Source: Nocardioides turkmenicus (GTDB taxonomy: Bacteria; Actinomycetota; Actinomycetes; Propionibacteriales; Nocardioidaceae). From it: 64,000 nucleotides of DNA. The notes beneath the pieces were generated by a model. The model was not told the origin of the DNA, made no database searches, and saw only the letters and a list, made by a program, of their open reading frames with translations. Position numbers and translations under genes: made by a program. Within the stretch, counting starts at the first letter, position 1, and each line of letters starts with the position of its first letter. Location: assembly GCF_011045035.1 (NCBI RefSeq), contig NZ_JAALAA010000019.1:1-64000 (forward strand), written 5' to 3'. Below, one piece after another: positions 1 through 9,663 of this stretch.

Positions 1-41
1 CCAACCCGACCCACCCCGGCACCTGAGAGGAGCGCAACAAC

Positions 42-749
42 GTGAGCGGCCTGCAGAAGTTCGAGCAGAAGCTGGAGCAGCTCATCTCAGGCGCTTTCGC
101 CAAGGCGTTCCGGTCCGAGGTGAAGTCGGTGGAGATCGTCGCCGCGCTCCAGCGCGAGATCGACAACAACGCCCAGGTGCTCAGCCGCCAGCGGCGCCTG
201 GTGCCCAACGACTTCTTCGTGGAGCTGTCCTCCAGCGACCTGAGCAAGCTGGAGTCCTACGGACCCCACCTCAAGGAAGAGCTGAAGCGCCAGCTGATGG
301 ACCACGCCGAGGCGCAGGGGTTCGTCTTCCCCGGCCGCGTGAACATCGAGTTCGGCGAGGCGAAGGACCTGACCATCGGCCGGTTCCGGGTGCGCAGCCG
401 CGCCCAGGCCGCCGTCTCCGGTGGTGACATGAGCGACACCCAGGTCAGCCGTGCGCAGGCCTACCTGGAGATCAACGGCACCCGGCACCCGCTCCACGGC
501 AACCTCGTCGTGGGACGAGGCACCGACGCCGACCTGCGCATCAACGACCCGGGCATCAGCCGTCGCCACATCGAGTTCCGCTCGAAGCAGGCCGGCGACC
601 GCGTGCGCGTCGAGGTCTACGACCTCGGCTCGACCAACGGCATGCTGGTCAACGGGCAGAAGATGGCGAGTGCAACCTTGGATGACGGCTCTCAGGTGCG
701 CATCGGCACCACCGTCATCACCGCGCACATCGTGGAGGAGCGCCGTTGA
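42..749 (+). CDS. fhaA: FhaA-like DUF3662 and FHA domain protein
   Basis: Cytoplasmic phosphothreonine-binding protein; in mycobacteria FhaA is a PknB substrate that binds the phosphorylated pseudokinase linked to MurJ (family knowledge). Residues 1-115 resemble the DUF3662 N-terminal domain and about 140-233 form an FHA domain with VGRGTDADLRI, SRRHIEF and DLGSTNGMLVNG. At 235 aa it lacks the long linker of the roughly 527-aa mycobacterial protein. The GTG start is preceded by GAGAGGAG (25-32). It is the first gene of a seven-gene operon in which each gene overlaps the next; its TGA overlaps the TTG start of fhaB. The operon promoter probably lies left of the window. Assignment is secure from domains and context. 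Confidence 0.93.
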   Translation: MSGLQKFEQKLEQLISGAFAKAFRSEVKSVEIVAALQREIDNNAQVLSRQRRLVPNDFFVELSSSDLSKLESYGPHLKEELKRQLMDHAEAQGFVFPGRVNIEFGEAKDLTIGRFRVRSRAQAAVSGGDMSDTQVSRAQAYLEINGTRHPLHGNLVVGRGTDADLRINDPGISRRHIEFRSKQAGDRVRVEVYDLGSTNGMLVNGQKMASATLDDGSQVRIGTTVITAHIVEERR

Positions 750-1222
750 GCGAGCTGACCCTTTTCCTCATCCGGGTCGCCTATCTGGCGATCCTGTGGA
801 TCTTCGTGCTGGCCGCGTTGTCGGTGATCCGCTCCGACATGTTCGGCGCGCGGGTCACCAACGCCTCCGCCGGCCAGCCGGCGGCGCCGGGTCGCGGCAA
901 GTCTCCTGCGGCGCGGGCACCTCGTCGCGGCGTACCCACGCATGTCGCGGTCACCACCGGTTCCAACGCCGGCGTGACCGTGCCTCTCTCGCAGGCACCC
1001 ATCGTCATCGGCCGTGGCAGCGATGCCGCGATCATCCTCGACGACGACTACGCCTCCACCCGCCACGCCCGGATCGCCGTCTCCGGCGACCAGTGGTTCG
1101 TGGAGGACCTCGGATCGACCAATGGCACCTACATCGGGTCCGTCCGGATCAATCAGCCGACCGCCATCTCTCTCGGAACCCAGGTGCGGATCGGTAAGAC
1201 AATCCTGGAGCTGCGCAAGTGA
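746..1222 (+). CDS. fhaB: FhaB/FipA-like membrane-anchored FHA protein
   Basis: A 158-aa protein with one N-terminal membrane helix (about residues 5-28) and a C-terminal FHA domain (about 75-157; VIGRGSDAAII, STRHARI, DLGSTNGTYI). FhaB/FipA links PknA phosphorylation to FtsZ and division in mycobacteria (family knowledge). The likely start is a rare TTG overlapping the fhaA stop (TTGA), with GGAGGAG just upstream inside fhaA, which implies translational coupling. Its stop in turn overlaps the GTG of pstP. Confidence 0.92.
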   Translation: MSELTLFLIRVAYLAILWIFVLAALSVIRSDMFGARVTNASAGQPAAPGRGKSPAARAPRRGVPTHVAVTTGSNAGVTVPLSQAPIVIGRGSDAAIILDDDYASTRHARIAVSGDQWFVEDLGSTNGTYIGSVRINQPTAISLGTQVRIGKTILELRK

Positions 1223-2553
1223 CCGCTGCGACCGACCCCACCCCCGATCCCGCTCCTGTCCGTGGCTCCGGCGACGGACGCCCGTTTCGCCTCGAGTTCG
1301 CGGCGATCTCGGACGTCGGCCGGGTCCGCAAGGACAACCAGGACAGTGGGTACGCCGGCCCCTGGCTGCTGACCGTCTGCGACGGTGTCGGCGGCGCCGC
1401 GCGCGGTGACATCGCCTCCAGCACGGCCGTCCAGCAGCTGCGCAAGCTCGACGAGGAGCCGGCTCCGGGCCTGGTCGACGACGACCTGATCGGCCTGGTC
1501 TCCCACGCGCTCCACATGGCCCATGACGAGATCGGCCACCTGGTCGACCACGACCCGACGCTCAACGGCACCAGCACGACCTCGACCGTCGGTCTCTTCG
1601 ACGGCTCCAAGCTGACCGTCGGACACGTCGGCGACAGCCGTGCCTACCTGCTGCGCAACGGCGCGATCCACCAGGTCACCCACGACCATACCTTCGTGCA
1701 GACGCTGCTCGACGAGGGGAGGATCACGGAGGAGGAGGCCAAGACCCACCCCCACCGCAACCTGATCCTCAAGGCCCTCGACGGCACCCGCGAGCTCGAG
1801 CCCGACCTGTTCATCGTCGACCTCGCCGCCGGCGACCGGCTGATGTTCTGCAGCGACGGTGTCTGCGGCTACGTGGACGACCCACGCATCGCCGACATCC
1901 TCGCCACCGGCACCCCGGAGTACGCAGCCGTCGAGCTGGTCCGGGTCTCCCTCGACTCCGGCAGCACCGACAACGTGACCTGTGTGGTCGCCGACGTGGT
2001 GCCGAGCGACACCGTCCCGTCCGCCGGCCTCGAGGCCCAGATGGTGGGTGCCGCGGCCGAGCTCAAGAAGAAGACGACCCGCACCGGCCAGATGACCGCC
2101 CTGTTCCGCGGTCACCGGATGGGCGACACCGGCGAGCTGGACCCGATCGACGAGGAGATCCCCGACGGCGCGATCGCGGCTGACCCGGAGGAGATGCGCT
2201 ACGCCCTCCAGGCGCCCGCCAAGCACCCGCGGCTGCGCTGGACGTTCGGCCTGCTGACCGTCCTCGGTGTCGTCTGGATCGCGGTCGCGACCGCCTTCGT
2301 CTGGTCGCAGAACCAGTGGTACATCGGCGAGCAGGAGGGCAACGTCACGATCTTCCGTGGCGTGCCCACCACGATGGTCGGCTTCGACCTCTCCGAGCCC
2401 TACCAGACCTCTGACCTGAAGGTCTCCGACCTGGCCGAGACCTACCAGAACCAGCTCGAGGACGGGATCCACAGCAAGGACCTGGCCGGCGCCCAGGAGA
2501 AGGTGCAGTCCCTTGCCGACCAGAGCGCCGCAGACGCGGGAAGCGGGTCATGA
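1219..2553 (+). CDS. pstP: PP2C-family Ser/Thr phosphatase PstP
   Basis: Membrane-anchored PPM/PP2C phosphatase that reverses PknA/PknB phosphorylation. The 444-aa product has an N-terminal PP2C domain with the metal-binding motifs RKDNQD, CDGVGG, GHVGDSRAY, CSDGV and GSTDNVT. A single membrane helix follows at about residues 337-360, then a roughly 85-residue extracytoplasmic tail. The GTG start overlaps the fhaB stop as GTGA. The tail lacks an obvious known domain. Function is secure. Confidence 0.95.
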   Translation: MTAATDPTPDPAPVRGSGDGRPFRLEFAAISDVGRVRKDNQDSGYAGPWLLTVCDGVGGAARGDIASSTAVQQLRKLDEEPAPGLVDDDLIGLVSHALHMAHDEIGHLVDHDPTLNGTSTTSTVGLFDGSKLTVGHVGDSRAYLLRNGAIHQVTHDHTFVQTLLDEGRITEEEAKTHPHRNLILKALDGTRELEPDLFIVDLAAGDRLMFCSDGVCGYVDDPRIADILATGTPEYAAVELVRVSLDSGSTDNVTCVVADVVPSDTVPSAGLEAQMVGAAAELKKKTTRTGQMTALFRGHRMGDTGELDPIDEEIPDGAIAADPEEMRYALQAPAKHPRLRWTFGLLTVLGVVWIAVATAFVWSQNQWYIGEQEGNVTIFRGVPTTMVGFDLSEPYQTSDLKVSDLAETYQNQLEDGIHSKDLAGAQEKVQSLADQSAADAGSGS

Positions 2554-3977
2554 GCGGCTTTACACCGGCGAGCTCGATGCCCGTCTTCGTCCACCGGTCA
2601 CGCCGAGGGGCTGAGCTGGTCCTGCTGATCCTGGCCCTGGCGGTCGGGATCGGGGCCTACGCCGCGGTCGGCCTCGGGGTGCAGGAGAAGATGCCGGTCG
2701 ACCTCGTCGGCTACGGCACGTGGCTGGTCGCGCTGCTGGTGGCGGCCCACATCGGCGTACGTCTGATGGCTCCGTACGCAGACCCCGTGCTGCTTCCGCT
2801 GGTGGCGATGCTCAACGGGTTCGGTCTGGCGGTCATCCACCGGCTCGACCTGGCCATGAAGGCCGGTGACGGCGTCTTCGCGCGTCAGCAGCTGATCTGG
2901 ATGACCATCGGCATCGTGCTGTTCCTGATCGCGCTCTTCGTGGTCCCCGACCACCGGATGCTGCAGCGGTTCACCTACACCGCCGGCCTCGCCGCGGTGG
3001 TCCTGCTGATCCTGCCGATGCTCCCGCTCATCGGCAAGGAGATCAACGGCGCCCGGATCTGGATCAACATCGGTCCAGTGGGCTTCCAGCCCGGTGAGGT
3101 CGCCAAGGTCCTGCTGGTGATCTGCTTCGCCGGCTACCTGGCTGTCCACCGCGACGCGCTCGCCCTGGCCGGACGCCGCTTCGTCGGCATCGACCTGCCC
3201 CGCGGCCGCGACCTCGGTCCGCTGCTGATGATGTGGGTGATCAGCCTCGCGATCCTGGTGCTGCAGCGCGACCTCGGCTCCAGCCTGCTCTTCTACGGCC
3301 TCTTCGTGGTGACGTTGTACGTCGCGACCGAGCGCAAGGGCTGGATCGTCGTCGGCGGTCTGCTCTTCGCCGGCGGGGTCTTCGCCGCGATCAGTCTCTT
3401 CAGCCATGTCCGCGTCCGCGTGCTGACCTGGCTCAACCCGTTCGACTACTACCCGGAGCCGCTCAACGGCACCTCCTCGGGGCAGCTGGTCGAGGGGCTG
3501 TTCGGGATGGCCTGGGGAGGCATGATCGGTCGTGGCTTCGGCTCCGGCGAGCCCTGGCGAGTCCCTTACGCCAACTCCGACTTCATCATCCCGGCGATCG
3601 GCGAGGAACTCGGCCTGACCGCCCTCCTTGCCCTGCTGCTCTGCTACGGCCTGATCGTCGAGCGCGGCCTGCGCACGGCGATCGTGGCCCGCGACGACTT
3701 CGGCAAGCTGCTCTCGGTCGGTCTGGCCACCTCGGTCGCACTGCAGACCTTCGTGGTCGTCGGTGGCGTGACCGGGCTGATCCCGCTGACCGGTCTGACC
3801 ACACCGTTCCTCTCGTATGGTGGATCCTCGCTGGTCGCCAACTGGGTGATCGTGGCCCTCCTGTTGCGCGTCTCGGACCAGTCCCGCCGCCCGCTGCCGA
3901 CGGCGCCGTCCGACGAAGACCTCGCTGCTGAGGAGACCCAGATCGTCAAGCTCGACAAAGGGGCGATGACCAAGTGA
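2550..3977 (+). CDS. rodA: SEDS peptidoglycan glycosyltransferase RodA/FtsW
   Basis: Polytopic SEDS-family glycan polymerase (475 aa, about ten hydrophobic segments). It carries the C-terminal family signature TPFLSYGGSSLVANW and a long extracytoplasmic loop between about residues 290 and 330. In this operon position it is RodA, the elongation polymerase working with the class B PBP encoded next. The ATG overlaps the pstP stop (ATGA). The cytoplasmic C-terminal tail after LLLRV is charged and probably disordered. Confidence 0.93.
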   Translation: MSGFTPASSMPVFVHRSRRGAELVLLILALAVGIGAYAAVGLGVQEKMPVDLVGYGTWLVALLVAAHIGVRLMAPYADPVLLPLVAMLNGFGLAVIHRLDLAMKAGDGVFARQQLIWMTIGIVLFLIALFVVPDHRMLQRFTYTAGLAAVVLLILPMLPLIGKEINGARIWINIGPVGFQPGEVAKVLLVICFAGYLAVHRDALALAGRRFVGIDLPRGRDLGPLLMMWVISLAILVLQRDLGSSLLFYGLFVVTLYVATERKGWIVVGGLLFAGGVFAAISLFSHVRVRVLTWLNPFDYYPEPLNGTSSGQLVEGLFGMAWGGMIGRGFGSGEPWRVPYANSDFIIPAIGEELGLTALLALLLCYGLIVERGLRTAIVARDDFGKLLSVGLATSVALQTFVVVGGVTGLIPLTGLTTPFLSYGGSSLVANWVIVALLLRVSDQSRRPLPTAPSDEDLAAEETQIVKLDKGAMTK

Positions 3978-5440
3978 ACCGCCCCATCCGCACGTTGAGT
4001 GTCGGCTGCCTGATCCTGTTCGTGGCGCTGATGCTCAACCTGACGTACGTCCAGTTCTTCAAGGCCAGCTGGTACAACAGCCGCGCCGACAACCGACGGG
4101 TCACCGAGGAGGCCTACTCCCAGCAGCGCGGCGACATCCTGGTCGGCAAGAAGGCGATCGCCACCAGCAAGCCGAGCGACGACAAGTACGAGTGGCTGCG
4201 CACCTACCCCGGCGGCAAGAAGTACGCCCCGATCACGGGTTTCATGTCCTACTCCTACGGCCAGACCGGGATCGAGAGGACTCAGGACTCGGTGCTGTCG
4301 GGCAAGGACAACAAGCTCTTCACCAACCGCCTGGTCGACCTGGTCACCAACTCCGAGCCGGCCGGCGGCAACGTCGAGCTCACCATCGACCCGAAGGTCC
4401 AGGACGCTGCGTACGAGGGTCTGACCGCGCTCGGCGAGGACGTCCAGGCGGCCGCGGTGGCGATCGACCCGAAGACGGGCCAGATCCTGGCGATGGCGTC
4501 CACCCCGACCTACAACCCGGACCGGCTGGCGACCCACGACTTCGGCGCTGCGGGGAAGTCCTACAACCAGCTCTCCAAGGACGACGACGAGCCGCTGCTC
4601 AACCGTGCCATCCAGACCGCGCTGCCGCCGGGCTCGACCTTCAAGCTGGTCACCGCCGCGGCTGCGATCGAGAAGCTCGACATGGACGGCGACAGCAAGG
4701 TCTACGGCGGCGCTTCCCTCGACCTCCCCGGCACCACCACCGACCTGCCCAACCTCAACGGCAGCAGCTGCGGTGGCGAGGAGATCACCCTCACCCGCGC
4801 TCTCGAGGTCTCCTGCAACACCGCCTTCGGCCAGCTCGGCATGGAGCTCTCCGACGAGGAGATGCAGGAGCAGGCGGAGGCGTTCGGGTTCGGCCAGGAC
4901 TACCTCGACGACCTGCGTCCGCTGGCCAAGAGCCAGTACCCCGGCAACGACGGCAAGGCCGAGCAGGCCCGAGCCGCGATCGGCCAGCAGAGCGTGATCG
5001 CGACCCCGCTGCAGATGGCGATGGTCTCCGCCGGCATCGCCAACGGTGGCGAGGTCATGAAGCCCTACCTCGTCGACCGGGTCACCTCCTCGTCGCTCGA
5101 CGTCATCGACCAGGGCAACCCGACCCCGATCGACAACCAGCCCGCGGTCTCGCAGGAGACCGCCGAGATCCTGACCCAGATGATGGTCAGCACCGTCGAC
5201 AACGGCACCGCCGAGGCCGCCGCGATCGACGGCGTCAGCGTCGCCGGCAAGACCGGCACGGCGCAGACCACGCCGGACAAGCCGCCGTACGCCTGGTTCA
5301 CCTCGTTCGCCCCGGCGGAGAACCCGTCCATCGCGGTTGCCGTGATGGTCCAGAAGAGCGGCACCGAACGCAGCGAAATCGCCGGCGGACGGCTGGGCGG
5401 CCCAATCGCGAAGGCCATGATGGAGGCAGCGATCTCATGA
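3974..5440 (+). CDS. pbpA: Class B penicillin-binding protein PbpA
   Basis: Membrane-anchored transpeptidase that cross-links the glycan made by RodA. The 488-aa product has an N-terminal anchor (residues about 8-30). The three penicillin-binding motifs are S221-T-F-K224, S280-C-N282 and K426-T-G. Length is typical for actinobacterial PbpA. The GTG start overlaps the rodA stop (GTGA), and its own stop overlaps the pknA ATG. In mycobacteria PbpA is a PknB target; no sequence evidence for that is visible here. Confidence 0.95.
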   Translation: MNRPIRTLSVGCLILFVALMLNLTYVQFFKASWYNSRADNRRVTEEAYSQQRGDILVGKKAIATSKPSDDKYEWLRTYPGGKKYAPITGFMSYSYGQTGIERTQDSVLSGKDNKLFTNRLVDLVTNSEPAGGNVELTIDPKVQDAAYEGLTALGEDVQAAAVAIDPKTGQILAMASTPTYNPDRLATHDFGAAGKSYNQLSKDDDEPLLNRAIQTALPPGSTFKLVTAAAAIEKLDMDGDSKVYGGASLDLPGTTTDLPNLNGSSCGGEEITLTRALEVSCNTAFGQLGMELSDEEMQEQAEAFGFGQDYLDDLRPLAKSQYPGNDGKAEQARAAIGQQSVIATPLQMAMVSAGIANGGEVMKPYLVDRVTSSSLDVIDQGNPTPIDNQPAVSQETAEILTQMMVSTVDNGTAEAAAIDGVSVAGKTGTAQTTPDKPPYAWFTSFAPAENPSIAVAVMVQKSGTERSEIAGGRLGGPIAKAMMEAAIS

Positions 5441-7002
5441 GTCGTTACGTATTCCACGAGCTCATCGGCACCGGCGGGATGGGCGAGGTGTGGCGGGCGA
5501 CCGACACGACCCTCAACCGCGAGGTCGCGATCAAGCTCCTCAAGCCCGAGCATGCCGAGGACCCGATCGGACGGTCCCGCTTCGAGTCCGAGGCGAAGCA
5601 TGCCGCGGCCCTCCACCACCCCAACGTGGTGGCTGTCTACGACGTCGGCGAGATGCCGACCGCCTCTGGCCTGATGCGCCCGTTCCTGGTGATGGAGCTG
5701 GTCGACCACAAGCCGCTCTCCGAGCTGCTCCGTGACGGCCGTCCACTGGCCCCCGAGGTCGTACGCGACCTCCTCGGTCAGGCCGGCGACGCGCTGGCCG
5801 CCGCCCACCGGGCCGGCATCGTGCACCGCGACGTGAAGCCGGCCAACCTGCTGATCACCCCGCAGCGGAAGGTGAAGGTCACCGACTTCGGCATCGCGCG
5901 CGCCCAGGCGTCGACCGGCATCACCGGCACCGGCCAGGTGATGGGCACGCCGCAGTACCTGAGCCCCGAGCAGGCGCGCGGCGAGAAGGCCACGCCGGCC
6001 TCCGACGTCTACTCCCTCGGTGTCGTCGCCTTCGAGTGCCTCGCCGGCTACCGGCCGTTCCAGAAGGAGACGCCGGTCGCGACCGCGATCGCCCACCTGC
6101 ACGACCCGGTGCCGCCGCTCCCCGACCACGTCCCCGCCGACCTGGCCGCGGTCGTGATGCGGAGCCTGCAGAAGGACCCGTCCCTCCGTTACGCCGATGC
6201 TGCCGCGTTCACGACCGCGATGATCGGTCACGGTGCCGCCGCTGACGCCGATGCCGACGCCACCACCGTCGTAGCCGCCGCGCCCGGTGACGCGACCGCG
6301 ACGTCGGTCATGGACCCGGTGCCCTCGCCCACCCAGAACTTCATCGGCATGCAGGGCGGTGCGGGCGGCCCCGAGGGCCCGCCGCCGCCTCGCTACCAGG
6401 ACCCCTACGACCGCTACGACGAGGACGAGGACCAGCGGCCCTGGTACAAGAAGCCGTTCAACATCGTCGTGCTCGTGATGCTCGTCGCCGTGATCATCGC
6501 GATCATCTGGATCATCTCGACCCTCGCCGCCGACCCGGAGACGTCTCCGGCCGACAGCTCCTCGAACACCCCGTCGGTCACCGCTACCCCGACCCCGTCG
6601 GAGGAGCCCGAGGAGGAGCCGAAGCCCGTCGAGATCGACGAGGACGACTACATCGGCCGCAACGTCGATGACGTACGTCGTGAGCTCCAGGACCTGGGCC
6701 TCGAGGTCGATCCGACCGTGCAGGACAACGACGGCAGCTTCGAGCCCGACACCGTTTCGGGTCTCGACCCGACCCGCAACCTCTACGAGGGCGACACGAT
6801 CACCATCCGCTACTACGGCGAGCGCCCGGTGGTCGAGCCCACTCCCACCGAGGAGGAGCCTGACGAGGAGGAGACCGACGAGGAGGAGCCGACCGACGGC
6901 GAGTCTTCCGGCGACTGGGGTCTCCCGGACCTTCCCGGCGACGAGAACACCGACGGCGGCGGCAACGGGGGCGGCAACGGCAATGGGGGCGGCAATGGCT
7001 GA
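5437..7002 (+). CDS. pknA: Ser/Thr protein kinase PknA
   Basis: Hanks-type receptor kinase, 521 aa. The catalytic domain spans residues 1-270, with GTGGMGEVW, VAIKLL, HRDVKPANLL and DFGIARA all intact. One membrane helix sits at about 346-368. Outside the membrane is a single PASTA-like repeat (about 405-465), then an acidic and glycine-rich tail. Mycobacterial PknA has no PASTA domain, so the extra repeat is notable. The ATG at 5437 overlaps the pbpA stop (ATGA). A longer open frame reaching back to 4192 lies inside pbpA and is not coding. Confidence 0.94.
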   Translation: MSRYVFHELIGTGGMGEVWRATDTTLNREVAIKLLKPEHAEDPIGRSRFESEAKHAAALHHPNVVAVYDVGEMPTASGLMRPFLVMELVDHKPLSELLRDGRPLAPEVVRDLLGQAGDALAAAHRAGIVHRDVKPANLLITPQRKVKVTDFGIARAQASTGITGTGQVMGTPQYLSPEQARGEKATPASDVYSLGVVAFECLAGYRPFQKETPVATAIAHLHDPVPPLPDHVPADLAAVVMRSLQKDPSLRYADAAAFTTAMIGHGAAADADADATTVVAAAPGDATATSVMDPVPSPTQNFIGMQGGAGGPEGPPPPRYQDPYDRYDEDEDQRPWYKKPFNIVVLVMLVAVIIAIIWIISTLAADPETSPADSSSNTPSVTATPTPSEEPEEEPKPVEIDEDDYIGRNVDDVRRELQDLGLEVDPTVQDNDGSFEPDTVSGLDPTRNLYEGDTITIRYYGERPVVEPTPTEEEPDEEETDEEEPTDGESSGDWGLPDLPGDENTDGGGNGGGNGNGGGNG

Positions 7003-8806
7003 TGGAGCGCTCCTCGCCGGTCGCTACGAGGTCGGCGAGCTGCTCGGCCGCGGCGGGATGGCGGAGGTCCGCAAGGGCACCGACCACCGGCTCGGCCGCG
7101 TGGTCGCGATCAAGCGGCTGCGGATGGACCTCGCCAGCGATGCGACCTTCCAGGCGCGCTTCCGGCGCGAGGCACAGTCCTCGGCCAAGCTCAACCACCC
7201 CTCGATCGTGTCGGTCTACGACACCGGCGAGGAGAAGACCGACGACGGTGTCGCCCAGCCCTACATCGTGATGGAGTACGTCGCCGGCCGCACGCTGCGC
7301 GACGTGCTCCGTGAGGGTCGCAAGATCCTGCCCGAGCGGGCGCTGGAGATCAGCTCCGACGTTCTCAGCGCGCTGGACTACAGCCACCGCAACGGGATCA
7401 TCCACCGCGACATCAAGCCGGGCAACGTCATGCTGACGCCGGCCGGTGACGTGAAGGTGATGGACTTCGGCATCGCTCGGGCGCTCAACGACGCCCAGTC
7501 CACGATGACCCAGACCGCGGCCGTCGTCGGCACCGCGCAATACCTCAGCCCCGAGCAGGCCCGCGGCGAGCAGGTCGACGCCCGCTCCGACGTCTACTCG
7601 GCCGGCTGTCTCCTCTACGAGCTGCTCACCGGCCGTCCGCCGTTCGTCGGCGACTCGCCGGTCTCGGTGGCCTACCAGCACGTACGCGAGCACGCCCAGC
7701 CTCCCTCGGTCCACGACCCGTCGCTGCCCCGTGAGCTCGACGCGATCGTGATGAAGTCGCTGGCGAAGCGGGTCGAGGACCGCTACCAGTCCGCGCAGGC
7801 GATGCGCACCGACATCGAGCGCTACCTCGCCGGACGTCCGGTCCAGGCGACCGTGCCGCCGAGCATCGACCAGACCCAGGTCGCCCAGAACCGTGCCGTC
7901 GCCGGCGCTCCCTACGGCGACCCCACCAACGGCGGCTACTACCCGCCCCAGGACGACCGGCCCGACGGTCCGCGTCCCTGGGTGCTCGTCCTGCTCGGTC
8001 TGGTCATCATCGGCCTGATCGCGGTGGGCGCCTACTTCCTGCCGACCGCGCTCGGTCCGCAGACCACGCCCGCGCCCGACGTCACCGGCCTGACCCAGGA
8101 GAAGGCGATGGCCGGGCTCAGCACGGCCAAGCTCAAGGGTTCGGTCAAGCAGGAGTCGAGCGACACGGTCGCGGTGGGCGTGGTGATCTCGCAGGATCCG
8201 CCCGCCGGCCAGGACGTCGAGGAGGGCAGCACCGTCACGCTGACGGTCTCCACCGGGCCACCCAACCGGGAGATGCCCAACGTGATCGGATCACCGCAGA
8301 AGACGGCCAAGCAGCTGCTGGAGAGCGATCCCTACAACTTCACGGTGAAGATCGAGACGGAGGACTCCGACCAGCCGAAGGGCACCGTCATCGAGTCCGA
8401 CCCGGTCGACGGGGAGAGCGTCACCACCGGCAAGTCGACCGTGGTCACGCTCACCGTCTCCAAGGGCCCCAACAAGGTCCCGAACGTCGTCGGGAAGACC
8501 GCTGAGGAGGCGAAGGAGATCCTCCGTGCCGCGGGCTTCACGCCGGTCGTCAAGGACGAGCCCAACACCGACAAGCCCAAGGACACCGTCGTCGAGCAGT
8601 CCCCTGACAAGGGCACTCCGCTCGCGCAGGACGGCGAGGTGATCATCTTCGTCTCGACGAAGGAGGAGGCCCTGCCGAGCTGTCAGACGCTCGTGCCAGG
8701 GACGGACCCGGCCAACCCGACGGCCTCGGCCACCCAGACCGCCGAGCCGGGCGACCCGCCGACGTGTGACCCGACGCTGCCGCCGAGCAGCCCCGCGGCC
8801 CCGTAG
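6995..8806 (+). CDS. pknB: Ser/Thr protein kinase PknB with three PASTA repeats
   Basis: Receptor kinase sensing peptidoglycan fragments. The kinase domain (residues 1-275) has GRGGMAEV, ATP-binding Lys40 in VAIK, HRDIKPGN and DFGIARA. A membrane helix at about 328-350 precedes three PASTA repeats (about 355-420, 421-490 and 491-560) and a short Pro/Thr tail. M. tuberculosis PknB has four PASTA repeats, so this one is shorter. The ATG at 6995 overlaps pknA by 8 nt. It is the last gene of the operon, followed by a hairpin at 8819-8857. Confidence 0.95.
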   Translation: MADGALLAGRYEVGELLGRGGMAEVRKGTDHRLGRVVAIKRLRMDLASDATFQARFRREAQSSAKLNHPSIVSVYDTGEEKTDDGVAQPYIVMEYVAGRTLRDVLREGRKILPERALEISSDVLSALDYSHRNGIIHRDIKPGNVMLTPAGDVKVMDFGIARALNDAQSTMTQTAAVVGTAQYLSPEQARGEQVDARSDVYSAGCLLYELLTGRPPFVGDSPVSVAYQHVREHAQPPSVHDPSLPRELDAIVMKSLAKRVEDRYQSAQAMRTDIERYLAGRPVQATVPPSIDQTQVAQNRAVAGAPYGDPTNGGYYPPQDDRPDGPRPWVLVLLGLVIIGLIAVGAYFLPTALGPQTTPAPDVTGLTQEKAMAGLSTAKLKGSVKQESSDTVAVGVVISQDPPAGQDVEEGSTVTLTVSTGPPNREMPNVIGSPQKTAKQLLESDPYNFTVKIETEDSDQPKGTVIESDPVDGESVTTGKSTVVTLTVSKGPNKVPNVVGKTAEEAKEILRAAGFTPVVKDEPNTDKPKDTVVEQSPDKGTPLAQDGEVIIFVSTKEEALPSCQTLVPGTDPANPTASATQTAEPGDPPTCDPTLPPSSPAAP

Positions 8807-8818
8807 CCCGGACCTCGC

Positions 8819-8857
8819 CGAAGCCCCTGTCTCACTTCTCCTGAGGCAGGGGCTTCG
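8819..8857. terminator. Bidirectional terminator between pknB and DUF881 gene
   Basis: An 11-bp perfect inverted repeat (CGAAGCCCCTG at 8819-8829, complement at 8847-8857) lies at the convergent ends of pknB and the DUF881 gene. It overlaps the DUF881 stop codon. It is placed to end both transcripts. Confidence 0.75.
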
Positions 8858-9620
8858 CGTACTTCACCTCGAGCAGACCGTCGTAGGCCGGCGCGGTGAG
8901 GTAGGTCAGCGGCTTGAGGGACCAGCCGATCTGGACGTTGGGGTCGCGGGCGTCGGCCCGGTAGTTCTGCACGTGGTTGTCACGGTCGATCGCCGCCTGC
9001 AACCGGTCGGGGTCGCCGACCGCCTCGATGACGTACGGCTGGGGGTAGGGGACGCCGTCGAGCTGCACCGTGCTGCCGGAGCACTTGATGCCGGTCGTGG
9101 TGATGATCCGCTTGCCGGCGATCGTGATCGCCTCGGCGCCACCGGCCCACAGCGCGTTGACGACGGCCTGGATGTCCTGCTGGTGGACGACCAGCGAGTT
9201 GGGGTCGTCGCCGGTGTAGCTCTCCTGGACGTCCGAGGGCGCGTCGCCCAGCACGATCTGCATGCCCGCTCCGCTGTGGTCGGAGGTGCCGGCCGGATCG
9301 GCGAGCTTCGCGGACTGGTTCTGGAGCTTCTTGACGTCCTTGTCGGTGACGCCGCTGGTGAGCTGGTCGACCTCGCCCTGCAGGTCGGTCAGCTGGGCCT
9401 CCAGACGGTTGTAGCGGGCCCGCTCGCCGTCGACGAGCGTCGCCAGGTCCTCGTAGCGTCCCGGACGCAGGTCGGTGCCGTCCGCGTTCACGAAACTCAC
9501 CGCCAGCAGACCGCCACAGAGCAGCACCACGACGGGCGTACCGACCTTCCAGGAGGTGGCACGGGACCAGCGCTTTGGTTTAGAGGTGGGGTTAGCCTGG
9601 GTTCCGGAGCTCACGACCAT
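8832..9620 (-). CDS. DUF881 family membrane protein
   Basis: A 262-aa protein with an N-terminal membrane helix (about residues 20-40), a coiled-coil stretch (about 55-90, AQLTDLQGEVDQL) and a DUF881 domain to the end. In actinobacteria DUF881 genes sit next to crgA, as here (divergent, 43 nt apart), and are thought to be cell-division associated; the molecular role is unknown. I chose the ATG at 9620 because the frame upstream to 9767 would overlap the crgA start region and has no family similarity. Confidence 0.85.
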   Translation of the reverse strand: MVVSSGTQANPTSKPKRWSRATSWKVGTPVVVLLCGGLLAVSFVNADGTDLRPGRYEDLATLVDGERARYNRLEAQLTDLQGEVDQLTSGVTDKDVKKLQNQSAKLADPAGTSDHSGAGMQIVLGDAPSDVQESYTGDDPNSLVVHQQDIQAVVNALWAGGAEAITIAGKRIITTTGIKCSGSTVQLDGVPYPQPYVIEAVGDPDRLQAAIDRDNHVQNYRADARDPNVQIGWSLKPLTYLTAPAYDGLLEVKYAKPLPQEK

Positions 9621-9663
9621 TAGGGTATGCGCAGCAATCACATTTGTCTGAGGAGCATCACCC

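Noticed and set aside
4192..5436. A long N-terminal extension of PknA
   Set aside because: This part is out of frame within pbpA and encodes Arg/Gly-rich noise; the kinase domain starts at 5437 with a coupled ATG.
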